Below are positions 34,023 to 42,652 of a stretch of 64,000 nt of DNA, in pieces. Below the pieces are notes generated by a model. It was not told the DNA's origin, did not search any database, and worked only from the letters and a program-made list of their open reading frames with translations. The translations under genes and the position numbers were made by a program. Source of the stretch: Nocardioidaceae bacterium (GTDB lineage Bacteria > Actinomycetota > Actinomycetes > Propionibacteriales > Nocardioidaceae); the NCBI GenBank assembly GCA_029266455.1, contig JAQSWV010000006.1, positions 1-64,000 of the forward strand, read 5' to 3'. Each line of letters begins with the position of its first letter. Position 1 is the first letter of the stretch.

Positions 34023-35119
34023 GCCTGCGCGTGCTGTTGGCGGGCGGCGGCACCGCCGGGCACACCTCCCCGCTGCTGGCGACGGCCGACGCGCTTCGCT
34101 CGCTGCTGCCCGACGTCGAGATCACGGCCCTGGGCACCGCGCGCGGGCTGGAGACGACCGTGGTGCCCGCCGCGGGGTACCGGCTCGAGCTCGTGCCCCC
34201 CGTACCGCTGCCCCGGCGGCCCTCGGCCGAGCTGCTGCGGGTGCCCCTGCGCCTGCGCGCCGCGGTGCGGGCCGCCGGCGAGGTGCTCGACCGGCTGCGC
34301 CCCGACGTCGTGTGCGGCTTCGGCGGCTACGTGTGCGTCCCGGCCTACCTGGCGGCCAGGCGGCGGGGGCTTCCTCTGGTGGTGCACGAGGGCAACGCCC
34401 TGCCCGGCATCACGAACCGGCTGGGCGCCCGGCTGACGTCCCACGTCGCGGTCAGCTTCCCCGGCACGCCGCTGCGGCACGCCACTTACACCGGGCTGCC
34501 GGTCCGCGCGATGGTCTCCCGGCTCGACCGGCCGGCCCTGCGTGCCCGGGCCCGTGCCGAGCTGGGCCTGGCCCCCCACCTCCCGACCCTGCTCGTCTTC
34601 GGTGGGTCGCAGGGCGCCCGCCGGCTCAACCAGTCGGTCGGGGAGTCCGCCGCCGCCCTGGTCGACGCCGGCGTCCAGGTGCTGCACGCCAGTGGCGCGA
34701 CCCAGCAGGTGAGCCTGCCCCCGGACCTGCCGGCGGACGTGCCGTACGTCGTGGTGCCGTACCTCGACCGGATGGACCTCGCCTACGCCGCCGCCGACCT
34801 CGCACTGTGCCGGGCCGGTGCCAACACCGTGACCGAGGTCGCCTGTGTCGGTCTGCCGGCCGTCTTCGTCCCGCTGCCGCACGGCAACGGCGAGCAGGCA
34901 CGCAACGCCGCGCCGGTGGTCGACGCCGGTGGGGGACTGCTCGTCACCGACGACGACCTCACCCCGGAGTGGGTGCGGGACACGCTGCCGGGACTGCTGC
35001 ACGACCGGGAGCGGTTGGCGGCCATGTCGGCGGCGGCGGCCGACCTGGTGCCCCGCGACGCCGACGTCCGGCTGGCCGAGATGGTCCTGCGCGCGGCCGC
35101 GGCGCCGGGGTGGCGGTGA
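34019..35119 (+). CDS. murG: UDP-GlcNAc:lipid I GlcNAc transferase MurG
   Basis: Makes lipid II at the inner face of the membrane. 366 residues, GT-B fold. Motifs: [16 protein letters not shown] at the N-terminus, [45 protein letters not shown], and the UDP-GlcNAc site [25 protein letters not shown] (motif pieces [10 protein letters not shown] and [10 protein letters not shown]), then [11 protein letters not shown] at 34019. Confidence 0.97.
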   Translation: MSLRVLLAGGGTAGHTSPLLATADALRSLLPDVEITALGTARGLETTVVPAAGYRLELVPPVPLPRRPSAELLRVPLRLRAAVRAAGEVLDRLRPDVVCGFGGYVCVPAYLAARRRGLPLVVHEGNALPGITNRLGARLTSHVAVSFPGTPLRHATYTGLPVRAMVSRLDRPALRARARAELGLAPHLPTLLVFGGSQGARRLNQSVGESAAALVDAGVQVLHASGATQQVSLPPDLPADVPYVVVPYLDRMDLAYAAADLALCRAGANTVTEVACVGLPAVFVPLPHGNGEQARNAAPVVDAGGGLLVTDDDLTPEWVRDTLPGLLHDRERLAAMSAAAADLVPRDADVRLAEMVLRAAAAPGWR

Positions 35120-35126
35120 CGGTCCG

Positions 35127-36560
35127 GTGAAGGTTCCCGTGCCCGACGAGCTGCTGCCCGCCGACCGGCTGGGCCGGGTGCACTTCGTCGGGATCGGCGG
35201 CGCCGCGTTGTCGGCGATCGCCCGGCTGATGCTCGCCCGCGGCATCACCGTGACCGGATCGGACGCCCAGGACGCACCCGTGCTCGACGCGCTCCGGCGG
35301 CTGGGCGCCCGCTGCTTCGTGGGGCACGAGGCGGCGCAGGTGGGCGAGGCGGACAGCGTGGTGGTCTCCACCGCCGTCCGCGCCGACAACCCCGAAGTCG
35401 TCGAGGCGCAGCGGCGCGGGCTGCGGCTGCTGCCCCGGTCGGCGGCGCTGGAGTCGGTGATGCAGGGGCACCGGGTGCTCGCGGTGGCGGGCACCCACGG
35501 CAAGACCACCACGACCTCGCTGCTGACCATGGCGCTGCTGGCCACCGGCGTCGATCCCACGTACGCCGTCGGCGGGGACCTGGCCGACACGGGCACGAAC
35601 GCTGCCCAGGGGACGGGTGACCTCTTCGTCGCCGAGGCCGACGAGAGCGACGGGGCCTTCCTCGTCTACTCCCCGTACGCCGCTGCGGTGACGACCGTGG
35701 ACGCCGACCATCTCGACGTGTGGGGTACCGAGGCGGCCTACCGGGCGGCGTTCGAGCGGTTCGTGGCGCGGATCGACCCGGGCGGCTTCCTCGTCGTCAA
35801 CGCCGACGACCCGGGCGCGGCCGCCCTCGCCGCCACCGCGGGCGGACGGGGGCTCGAGGTGGTCACGGTGTCCGCCGGGGCCGCGGCTCGGCCGGCAGAC
35901 CTCCGCCTCGACGCGATCACGCTCGACGGGGGTGGCACGCGGGCAGAGGTGACCTGGGCCGGCCGTCCCGCCGGTGAGCTGCGGTTGTCCGTGCCAGGGC
36001 GTCACTATGCGCTCGACGCTGCGCTGGCGCTCGCCATGGGGCTGCGGCTCGGACTCGGCTTCGACGAGCTGACCCGGGGGCTGGCCGAATTCTCCGGGAC
36101 CCGACGCCGGATGGAGGCGAAGGGAACGGCGGCCGGCGTGCGAGTCTACGACTCGTACGCCCACCACCCGGTCGAGATAGCGGGCGACCTCGACGCTGCC
36201 CGCGCACTCACCGGGACCGGGCGGCTCGTCGTCTGCTTCCAGCCTCACCTGGTGAGCCGGACCCGCGTCTTCGGCGCCGCGATGGGACAGGCACTCGGGG
36301 CGGCCGACGAGGTGGTCGTGCTCGACATCTACCTGGCCCGGGAGGAGAGCGAGCCGGGCGTCGACGCCGGCCTGGTGGCGGCGGCGGTTCCGCTGCCCGC
36401 CGACCGGGTCCATGTCGGGCACGATCTGGCCTCGGCGCCGGGCGTGCTCGCCGGGCTGGCGCGCCCCGGCGACCTGGTGCTGACGCTCGGCGCGGGCGAT
36501 GTGACAACGGTCGGGCCGCAGCTGTTGGCCCAGCTGAGCGAGGAGGGCCGCGATGGCTGA
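35127..36560 (+). CDS. murC: UDP-MurNAc:L-Ala ligase MurC
   Basis: Adds L-Ala to UDP-MurNAc. 477 residues. Motifs: VHFVGIGGAALSAIARLM, GSDAQDAPVLDAL, P-loop VAGTHGKTTTTSLL, ADESDGAFL, VDADHLDVW, SGTRRRMEAKG, DSYAHHPVEI and CFQPHLVSRTR. GTG at 35127, 7 nt after the murG stop. It overlaps ftsQ by 8 nt. No murB or ddl follows, which is normal in actinobacteria. Confidence 0.97.
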   Translation: MKVPVPDELLPADRLGRVHFVGIGGAALSAIARLMLARGITVTGSDAQDAPVLDALRRLGARCFVGHEAAQVGEADSVVVSTAVRADNPEVVEAQRRGLRLLPRSAALESVMQGHRVLAVAGTHGKTTTTSLLTMALLATGVDPTYAVGGDLADTGTNAAQGTGDLFVAEADESDGAFLVYSPYAAAVTTVDADHLDVWGTEAAYRAAFERFVARIDPGGFLVVNADDPGAAALAATAGGRGLEVVTVSAGAAARPADLRLDAITLDGGGTRAEVTWAGRPAGELRLSVPGRHYALDAALALAMGLRLGLGFDELTRGLAEFSGTRRRMEAKGTAAGVRVYDSYAHHPVEIAGDLDAARALTGTGRLVVCFQPHLVSRTRVFGAAMGQALGAADEVVVLDIYLAREESEPGVDAGLVAAAVPLPADRVHVGHDLASAPGVLAGLARPGDLVLTLGAGDVTTVGPQLLAQLSEEGRDG

Positions 36561-37377
36561 GCGACGCAGACCGTCGCGCACCGCGACGGCGCACGACCGG
36601 TTCGCACGGCGCCGCCGGCGCGGACGGCTGTCCCGCTGGCGCGGAGCGCTGACCGTCGTGGTCGTGGTCGGTGTGGTGGTCGGCGCCGGTTGGCTGGTGT
36701 TCTGGTCGGACGTCCTGGACGTCGACGAGGTCGCGGTCACGGGAACCTCCGTGCTGAGCCCGGCCGAGGTCGAGGAGGTGGCCGCCGTACGTTCGGGTGC
36801 ACCCCTGGCCAGGGTGGACCTGGACGGCGTCACCTCCCGCGTCGAGGGGCTGCCGGCGGTGGCGTCCGCAGCGGTGACCCGCAGCTGGCCGGGCACGCTG
36901 GCCATCGAGGTCGACGAGCGGGAAGCGATCGCCGTCGTCGAGGACGACGGGTCCTACCAGGGCCTCGACGCGACGGGCATCCTGTTCCGCAGCTACAGCG
37001 CCCCGCCCGCCGATCTGCCGCTGGTCCGCGCGGCCGACCTGGACGGCGACTCCGCGGATGCGGGGCAGGGCGAGGACGGCGCAGGCGTCGAGGCCGACGA
37101 CACCGCGCGCGCCGAGGTCGGGGCGAGCCGCGACGACGCCCTTCGCGAGGTCGCGCTCGTGATCGAGGCGCTGCCGGCCGGCATCGGGGCCGAGGTCGAC
37201 CACGTCGAGTTCAGCAGTCTGGACTCGATCCTGCTGGTGCTCTCCGACGGCTCCCAGGTCCAGTGGGGCAGCGCGGAGCAGTCGGCTCTCAAGGCGGACG
37301 TCCTCGAGACGCTGATGACGATCCCCGCCACGACCTACGACGTCTCGGTCCCCGGGCTGCCCACCACCTCCGGCTGA
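36553..37377 (+). CDS. ftsQ: Cell division protein FtsQ
   Basis: A 274-residue bitopic divisome scaffold: a very basic cytoplasmic N-terminus (1-30), one TM at about 31-50, then a POTRA domain from about 57 (VDEVAVTGTSVLSPAEVEEV ... VASAAVTRSWPGTLAIEV) and the FtsQ beta domain with EREAIAVVEDDGSYQGLDATG motifs. Between about 165 and 195 is an acidic, loosely conserved loop (DADQGEDGAGVEADD type). ATG at 36553 overlaps murC. A repeat array follows its stop. Confidence 0.94.
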   Translation: MAERRRPSRTATAHDRFARRRRRGRLSRWRGALTVVVVVGVVVGAGWLVFWSDVLDVDEVAVTGTSVLSPAEVEEVAAVRSGAPLARVDLDGVTSRVEGLPAVASAAVTRSWPGTLAIEVDEREAIAVVEDDGSYQGLDATGILFRSYSAPPADLPLVRAADLDGDSADAGQGEDGAGVEADDTARAEVGASRDDALREVALVIEALPAGIGAEVDHVEFSSLDSILLVLSDGSQVQWGSAEQSALKADVLETLMTIPATTYDVSVPGLPTTSG

Positions 37378-37394
37378 CCCACAGGCAGGCGGCC

Positions 37395-37590
37395 CCCCGG
37401 CGTCGATCCGCGACACGGCCTCCCCTGGCGTCGATCCGCGACACGGCCCCCTGGTGACGATCCGCGACACGGCCGCCCCAGGCGACGATCCGCGACACGG
37501 CCCCCCAGGCGACGATCCGCGACACGGCTCCCCCCAGGCGACGATCCGCGACACGGCCCCCCAGGCGACGATCCGCGACTTCTGCAGGCG
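37395..37590. repeat. Seven-unit GATCCGCGACACGG tandem array between ftsQ and ftsZ
   Basis: Seven copies of GATCCGCGAC recur every 25-31 bp. Units 1-6 continue ACGGC; the linkers are C-rich (CCCCCAGGCGAC, CCCTGGCGTC). The seventh ends differently, as GATCCGCGACTTCTGCAGGCG, and matches 4088-4109 at 21 of 22 positions. Units and linkers drift slightly in length, so this is not a CRISPR. It occupies most of the 426-bp ftsQ-ftsZ gap. Neither strand gives convincing coding sequence. Confidence 0.9.
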
Positions 37591-37723
37591 TACCACTGTC
37601 CGGAGCCGCCACCTGATCGGATCCGTCGTGGCGAGGGGATGGATCCTCGAAACTCGCGGACGCCCCCGCGTGTCGTCCCCGTGGTCGGCCCGGCGCTGCG
37701 TACGTTTCTGCATCAGGTCGAGG

Positions 37724-37754
37724 TTGACATAACTATAACCCTCTACTTGAGGGT
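37724..37754 (+). promoter_or_regulatory. ftsZ promoter-proximal TTGACA and inverted repeat
   Basis: TTGACA (37724-37729) is followed by TATAAC (37734-37739), too close to pair as one promoter, and by a perfect inverted repeat ACCCTC-TACTT-GAGGGT (37738-37754). The block is the only AT-rich patch in the gap and lies 50-80 nt before the ftsZ start. It probably contains the ftsZ promoter and a regulator site; the exact -10/-35 pairing is uncertain. Confidence 0.5.
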
Positions 37755-37803
37755 GAGGCTGACAGCCCGACAGGTCGAAGTATCCCGAAGAGAGGTGAAC
37801 GTC

Positions 37804-39039
37804 GTGGCAGCGCAGAACTACCTGGCCGTCATCAAGGTCGTCGGCATCGGCGGAGGCGGTGTCAACGCGGTCAACCGGATGATCGAGGTCGGCCTCAAAG
37901 GCGTCGAGTTCATCGCCATCAACACCGATGCCCAGGCCCTGTTGATGAGTGACGCCGATGTCAAGCTCGACATCGGCCGCGAGCTCACGCGTGGCCTCGG
38001 CGCCGGTGCCGACCCGGAGGTCGGTGGCCGCGCGGCCGACGACCACGCCGAGGACATCGAGGAGGTCATCAAGGGCGCCGACATGGTGTTCGTGACGGCC
38101 GGTGAGGGTGGCGGCACGGGGACCGGCGGCGCGCCCGTGGTGGCGCGGATCGCCCGCTCGCTCGGCGCCCTGACCATCGGCGTCGTGACCCGTCCGTTCG
38201 CGTTCGAGGGCCGGCGCCGGGCCAACCAGGCCGAGGAGGGCATCGCGCAGCTGCGCGAGGAGGTCGACACCCTCATCGTGATCCCGAACGACAGGCTGCT
38301 GTCGATCAGCGACCGCAACGTGAGCGTGCTGGACGCGTTCAAGCAGGCCGACCAGGTCCTGCTCCAGGGCGTCTCCGGCATCACCGACCTCATCACCACC
38401 CCCGGCCTGATCAACCTCGACTTCGCCGACGTGAAGTCGGTGATGTCGGACGCGGGCTCCGCGCTGATGGGGATCGGCTCGGCCCGCGGCGAGGACCGCG
38501 CGGTCGCGGCCGCCGAGATGGCGGTGTCCAGCCCGCTGCTGGAGGCGTCCATCGACGGCGCCCACGGCGTGCTGCTGTCGATCGCCGGCGGCTCCGACCT
38601 GGGCCTGTTCGAGATCAACGAGGCCGCCGCCCTGGTGTCCCAGGCCGCCCACGCCGAGGCCAACATCATCTTCGGCGCGGTGATCGACGACGCCCTCGGT
38701 GACGAGGTGCGGGTGACCGTCATCGCCGCGGGCTTCGACGGCGGCACCCCCAAGCGTCGGGAGGCCGGCCAGGCGGGTCTGCGCCGGGGCTCCGCCCAGG
38801 TGCAGGCACCGGCGGCCGCCGAGGCGGTGCCCGAGCAGGTGCGCAGGCCGGCCGAGCAGCCGGCCGCGGTCCCGGTCCAGCCCCGCCGACCGGACACCCA
38901 GCCGGCACCGTTGACGCAGCCGGCACCACAGCCGGCGCCGGTGGGAGCCAGCGCCGGTGCCGCGCCGGCCCAGTCACGCCCCCCGCGGCCGGTCAGCTTC
39001 GACGACGACGACCTGGACGTTCCGGACTTCCTCAAGTAG
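37804..39039 (+). CDS. ftsZ: Cell division GTPase FtsZ
   Basis: A 411-residue tubulin homologue that forms the Z-ring. The N-terminal domain starts [22 protein letters not shown]; the tubulin signature loop [12 protein letters not shown] is near 100-111; [10 protein letters not shown] follows, and the T7-loop synergy region [14 protein letters not shown] contains the catalytic Asp. The linker is rich in Pro/Gln/Ala, with QPAP repeats. The C-terminal peptide [10 protein letters not shown] is the conserved SepF/FtsW-binding tail. GTG at 37804 with AGAGAGG upstream. It has its own promoter region. Confidence 0.98.
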   Translation: MAAQNYLAVIKVVGIGGGGVNAVNRMIEVGLKGVEFIAINTDAQALLMSDADVKLDIGRELTRGLGAGADPEVGGRAADDHAEDIEEVIKGADMVFVTAGEGGGTGTGGAPVVARIARSLGALTIGVVTRPFAFEGRRRANQAEEGIAQLREEVDTLIVIPNDRLLSISDRNVSVLDAFKQADQVLLQGVSGITDLITTPGLINLDFADVKSVMSDAGSALMGIGSARGEDRAVAAAEMAVSSPLLEASIDGAHGVLLSIAGGSDLGLFEINEAAALVSQAAHAEANIIFGAVIDDALGDEVRVTVIAAGFDGGTPKRREAGQAGLRRGSAQVQAPAAAEAVPEQVRRPAEQPAAVPVQPRRPDTQPAPLTQPAPQPAPVGASAGAAPAQSRPPRPVSFDDDDLDVPDFLK

Positions 39040-39054
39040 GGACCAGGTCACCCG

Positions 39055-39798
39055 GTGTTCCTGCTCGACGAGCAGGTCGGGGAGGTCAGGGTCGCCTTCA
39101 CGGATCGCCACGGCGGGCTGAGCGAGGGCACGGCCGCGTCGCTCGACCTGGGCACACGCGGTGCGGGGGACCCCGATCTCGTCACCGGGAACTTCCGGCG
39201 ACTGGCCGGGGCGCTCGGGGTCGACGTCGGGCAGCTGGTCACGATGCGCCAGGTGCACGGGGACCGCGTGGTGGCCCTGGACGCCGTTCCCGCCAGTCCT
39301 CCGGCGGCCGACGCACTCGTGACCCGCACCCGCGGGTTGGTGCTGCTGGCCCGCGCGGCGGACTGCGTCCCGGTCGTACTGGCCGACCCTGCCGCCGGCG
39401 TCGCCGCGGTCGCCCACGCGGGGCGCGTCGGCATGTCCGCAGGCGTGGTGCCCGCGGTTGTGGCGGCGGCGCGCGATCTCGGTGCCGGCAGGGGCCTGCG
39501 TGCCTGGATCGGTCCGCGGGTGTGCGGCCGCTGCTACGAGGTGCCCGAGCGGATGCGCGCGGAGGTCGCGCGCATCGAGCCGGAGTCCTGGTCGACGACG
39601 TCATGGGGCACGCCCGCCCTCGACGTGGCTGCCGGCGTGCTGGCCCAGCTGCGCCGGCTCGGGGTCCCGGCAGTCGACATCGCCGACCCGCTGGGCCCGG
39701 ACCGTGCGTGCACGATCGAGTCCGACGACCTGTTCTCGTACCGCCGGCAGGGTCCGCACGCCGGTCGGCAGGCCGGGCTGGTACACCTGCAGCCGTGA
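39055..39798 (+). CDS. pgeF: Purine nucleoside phosphorylase / peptidoglycan editing factor (YfiH family)
   Basis: A 247-residue laccase-domain protein. E. coli YfiH has adenosine deaminase and phosphorylase activity and also corrects MurC errors (editing L-Ser out of precursors). Zn-ligand motifs are visible: MRQVHGDRVV with His, ARAADCVPVVLADP with Cys, and AVAHAGRVGM with His; then GPRVCGRCYEV. GTG at 39055. It lies right after ftsZ, the usual actinobacterial position, and its stop overlaps the next gene (GTGA). Confidence 0.93.
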   Translation: MFLLDEQVGEVRVAFTDRHGGLSEGTAASLDLGTRGAGDPDLVTGNFRRLAGALGVDVGQLVTMRQVHGDRVVALDAVPASPPAADALVTRTRGLVLLARAADCVPVVLADPAAGVAAVAHAGRVGMSAGVVPAVVAAARDLGAGRGLRAWIGPRVCGRCYEVPERMRAEVARIEPESWSTTSWGTPALDVAAGVLAQLRRLGVPAVDIADPLGPDRACTIESDDLFSYRRQGPHAGRQAGLVHLQP

Positions 39799-40526
39799 GC
39801 CCCCCGACCCGACGCGACGACCTGGCTGCCGGTATCGGGGCCGTCCGCCGGCGGATCGACGCCGCCTGCTCGGCGGCAGCACGTGCCCCCGGCGAGATCA
39901 CGCTGGTGGTGGTGACCAAGACGTACCCCGCCGACGACGTCCTGCTGCTGGCCGAGCTCGGCGAGCTGAACCCGGGGGAGAACCGGCATCCGGAGGGGGC
40001 CAGAAAGGCCGCGGCCTGCGCCGAGGCCCTGGCGCGGTCGGGTGGGCCGCAGCTGTCCTGGCACTTCGTCGGCGCGCTGCAGACCAACAAGGCGGCACCG
40101 GTGGCTGGCTACGCCTCCTGGGTGCACTCGGTCGACCGGGTCCGGCTCGTCCGTGCTCTCGACAAGGGGGCCAGCAACGCCGAGCGGACCATCGACTGCC
40201 TGGTCCAGGTGAGTCTGGACCCGCCCGGGGCGGGCGAGGGCAGGTCCGGTGCGCGTCCGGACGAGGTGCGACGAGTCGCGGAGGCCCTCGCCGATGCGGG
40301 TTCCTTGCGCCTGCGGGGAGTGATGGGGGTCGCTCCACTCGATGCCGACCCCGCGCCCGCGTTCGCGCGGTTGCAGCAGGTGGCGGCGCGGATGCGCGAG
40401 GACCACCCTGCCGCGGACGTCATCTCGGCGGGCATGAGCGCCGATCTCGAACAAGCGGTGGCGGCCGGCGCGACACACCTGCGTGTCGGGCGCGCGATCC
40501 TCGGTGAGCGGCCTCCGCTCGGATAG
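39795..40526 (+). CDS. PLP homeostasis protein (YggS/PROSC family)
   Basis: A 243-residue fold-type III PLP-binding protein that controls free pyridoxal phosphate. The Schiff-base Lys is K42 in [17 protein letters not shown] is conserved, within [12 protein letters not shown] rather than the more usual LGENRVQE. Other motifs: [40 protein letters not shown] and [12 protein letters not shown] at 39795. Gene order ftsZ-pgeF-yggS-sepF is typical. Confidence 0.93.
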   Translation: MSPPTRRDDLAAGIGAVRRRIDAACSAAARAPGEITLVVVTKTYPADDVLLLAELGELNPGENRHPEGARKAAACAEALARSGGPQLSWHFVGALQTNKAAPVAGYASWVHSVDRVRLVRALDKGASNAERTIDCLVQVSLDPPGAGEGRSGARPDEVRRVAEALADAGSLRLRGVMGVAPLDADPAPAFARLQQVAARMREDHPAADVISAGMSADLEQAVAAGATHLRVGRAILGERPPLG

Positions 40527-40566
40527 TGTCGGCGCGTCCGGTACGGCAGTCGAAGGGCGAGGTTCG

Positions 40567-41037
40567 ATGTCAGGCACGATGCGCAAGATGGGTGTCTACC
40601 TCGGGCTGCTCGAGGACACCGAGCCGTACGACGACGACTACGCCGAGCAGCAGCCCGAGCCCGAGCGTCGCCCGGTGCGCGCGGTGCGACCGGAGTCGGG
40701 GTCGTCGGGGGCAACGGTCGCGCAGCTGGCTGAGCACCGCCGACCCACGGTGTCCGAGATGTCGCGGATCACCACCCTGCATCCGCGCACCTACAACGAG
40801 GCGCGCACGATCGGCGAGCACTTCCGTGAGGGCACGCCGGTCATCATGAACCTCTCCGAGATGGACGACAACGACGCCAAGCGCCTGGTCGACTTCGCGG
40901 CCGGGCTGGTCTTCGCGGTGCACGGCACGATCGAGCGGGTCACCAGCAAGGTCTTCCTGCTCTCGCCACCGAACGTCACGGTGGCCGCCGAGGACAAGCA
41001 GCTGATCGCCGAGGGCGGCTTCTTCAACCAGAGCTGA
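40567..41037 (+). CDS. sepF: Cell division protein SepF
   Basis: A 156-residue membrane-tethering partner of FtsZ. An N-terminal amphipathic segment ([13 protein letters not shown]), an acidic Pro-rich linker, then the SepF core at about 75-150: [60 protein letters not shown]. The ATG at 40567 has GGCGAGG; the ATG at 40579 is a close alternative. A TAGTGT -10-like hexamer lies at 40524. FtsA is absent from actinobacteria, so SepF is the main anchor. Confidence 0.97.
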   Translation: MSGTMRKMGVYLGLLEDTEPYDDDYAEQQPEPERRPVRAVRPESGSSGATVAQLAEHRRPTVSEMSRITTLHPRTYNEARTIGEHFREGTPVIMNLSEMDDNDAKRLVDFAAGLVFAVHGTIERVTSKVFLLSPPNVTVAAEDKQLIAEGGFFNQS

Positions 41038-41082
41038 CGCCGACCGTCACGACATTTGCCCCGTCTGGCACCGTAGGAACTC

Positions 41083-41373
41083 ATGCAAGCTGTCGGTGTG
41101 CTTCTCGCGTACGTGCTCTGGGCGTGCGTGCTGGTGCTGATTGCGCGATTCGTCATCGACTGGGTGCAGGTGCTGGCCAGATCGTGGCGGCCGCGCGGGG
41201 TGGTGCTGGTCCTCTGCGAGTTCATCTACACCCTCACCGACCCCCCACTGCGTGCGTTGCGGTCGGTCATCCCGCCGCTGCGTCTGGGGACCGTCGCCCT
41301 CGACCTGTCACCGATGGTGCTGCTCATCGCGCTGTTCATCCTCCAGCAGCTGAACGCGGCGATCTTCTTCTGA
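41083..41373 (+). CDS. YggT family membrane protein
   Basis: A 96-residue protein with two hydrophobic segments (about 5-28 and 70-94) flanking a short loop with WVQVLARSWRP and LTDPPLRALRSVIPPLRLG, the YggT family signature. Role unclear, possibly in membrane or division processes. ATG with AGGA 7 nt upstream. Sits between sepF and divIVA as in most actinobacteria. Confidence 0.93.
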   Translation: MQAVGVLLAYVLWACVLVLIARFVIDWVQVLARSWRPRGVVLVLCEFIYTLTDPPLRALRSVIPPLRLGTVALDLSPMVLLIALFILQQLNAAIFF

Positions 41374-41378
41374 GCCGG

Positions 41379-41423
41379 CGACCGTCAGCCGGCGACCATC
41401 GGCCGCCGACCGTCAGCCGGCGA
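41379..41423. repeat. Duplicated CGACCGTCAGCCGGCGA
   Basis: A 17-nt sequence occurs twice, at 41379-41395 and 41407-41423, with a 28-bp period and a related GACCATCGGCCGCC spacer. It starts 5 nt after the yggT stop. The rest of the 41374-41647 gap shows a TACGGT hexamer near 41525 and GGAAGG before divIVA, and no gene. Confidence 0.75.
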
Positions 41424-41647
41424 GGCCGATTGGTGGGGTGGATCTGAGCTCTCGACCCCGCACCGGACCACCTCGCTTGTGCACAGGCAGCCCCCGAGCA
41501 ATACCGACCGGCCACCGGAACGAGTACGGTGAGCAATGCGCCCGCAACCGACAGTAGTGATCCTGTCGCGAGCACCACGAGGTCGTAACAAGCGGGCGCG
41601 GTCGGTGCCGGCCACAGGCGTCGACCGTCCAGCGACTGGAAGGGTCC

Positions 41648-42433
41648 ATGCCGGTGACACCCGAGGACGTGCGGAACAAGCGCTTCACCCCCGTACGGCT
41701 CCGCGAGGGCTACAACATGAGAGAGGTCGACCAGTTCCTCGACGAGGTCGAGGCAGAGCTGGTGCGGCTGCGCGGTGAGCCCGACCAACACGGATCGGAT
41801 GGGACGGTCACGTCGGCCGAAGACGCCGCGGCCCTCCCGGGGCCCCGGTCGTCGAGCGGAGCCGGTCCGTCCGCGGATGCCGTGGTGGCGAGTGACACGC
41901 TCCGCCCCCGGTCAGCGGCGGGGAGCGAGGATTCCCTTGACCTCACCGCCCTCGGGCCCCCGTCCGAGACGGCACCGCTGACGGTGTCCGCCGCAGCCGG
42001 GGCGGCCGCCCGGCTGCTGGAGATCGCCGGCCGCAGCGCCGATGACGTGGTGGCCGGAGCCCAGAGGGAGGCCGAATCTCTCCTGGCGGACGCCCGCACG
42101 GAGGCGGAGCGACTCGAGGCCGAGGCGACCCGGAGGGCGGACCTGCTCGAGTCCGACGCCAGGGCCACTGCCGACGAGATCGACTCCGACGTCTCGGCGA
42201 GGCGCAGCCTGCTCCTCGGCGAGCTCGAGCGTGACCGTGCACGGCTGGCTCGCGACGTGGAGGAGCTGCGGACGTTCGAGCGGGAGTACCGCACGAGACT
42301 GCGGACCTACCTGGCCACCCAGCTGGCCCAGCTCAACGGTGCCGAGCCGGCTGCCGAGGCGGTGCCGGTGCCGCGGCCGCGGCCGGCTGAGGACGCCACT
42401 CCGGCCGGCCTCGCGTCCCTGCTCGGCGAGTAG
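41648..42433 (+). CDS. divIVA: DivIVA / Wag31 polar growth protein
   Basis: A 261-residue coiled-coil protein that marks negatively curved membrane and directs polar cell-wall growth. The N-terminal membrane-binding region is VTPEDVRNKRFTPVRLREGYNMREVDQFLDEVEAELVRL in pieces VTPEDVRNKRF and YNMREVDQFLDEVE. A disordered Ser/Pro/Ala linker (about 45-110) separates it from a long heptad-rich coil (about 120-225: RTEAERLEAEATRRADLLES). ATG with GGAAGG. Start of polar growth machinery at the end of the dcw cluster. Confidence 0.96.
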   Translation: MPVTPEDVRNKRFTPVRLREGYNMREVDQFLDEVEAELVRLRGEPDQHGSDGTVTSAEDAAALPGPRSSSGAGPSADAVVASDTLRPRSAAGSEDSLDLTALGPPSETAPLTVSAAAGAAARLLEIAGRSADDVVAGAQREAESLLADARTEAERLEAEATRRADLLESDARATADEIDSDVSARRSLLLGELERDRARLARDVEELRTFEREYRTRLRTYLATQLAQLNGAEPAAEAVPVPRPRPAEDATPAGLASLLGE

Positions 42434-42652
42434 CCGGCAGCTGCTGGTGACTGCGTCCGCACTTCGTCCGGTGGGCGTCCGTGGGTCGGCGCGTGGTGTT
42501 GATCCGTTACCGCGTGCCACCTATCCTCACGGCACCTCGACCCGCCGGGGGTGTCCCGGCTGGTCGTCCGTGCACATGACGAGGGGCGAGACAGTGGCGG
42601 GAGTTGCTCGCGCGCCGCGCACGGACCTGCCGAGACCGCGGTGGACGCTGCC

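Noticed and set aside
37395-37590. CRISPR-like regular repeats between ftsQ and ftsZ
   Set aside because: The linkers are themselves similar and short (about 11-17 bp), repeats drift, and no cas genes are near. It is a tandem intergenic repeat.
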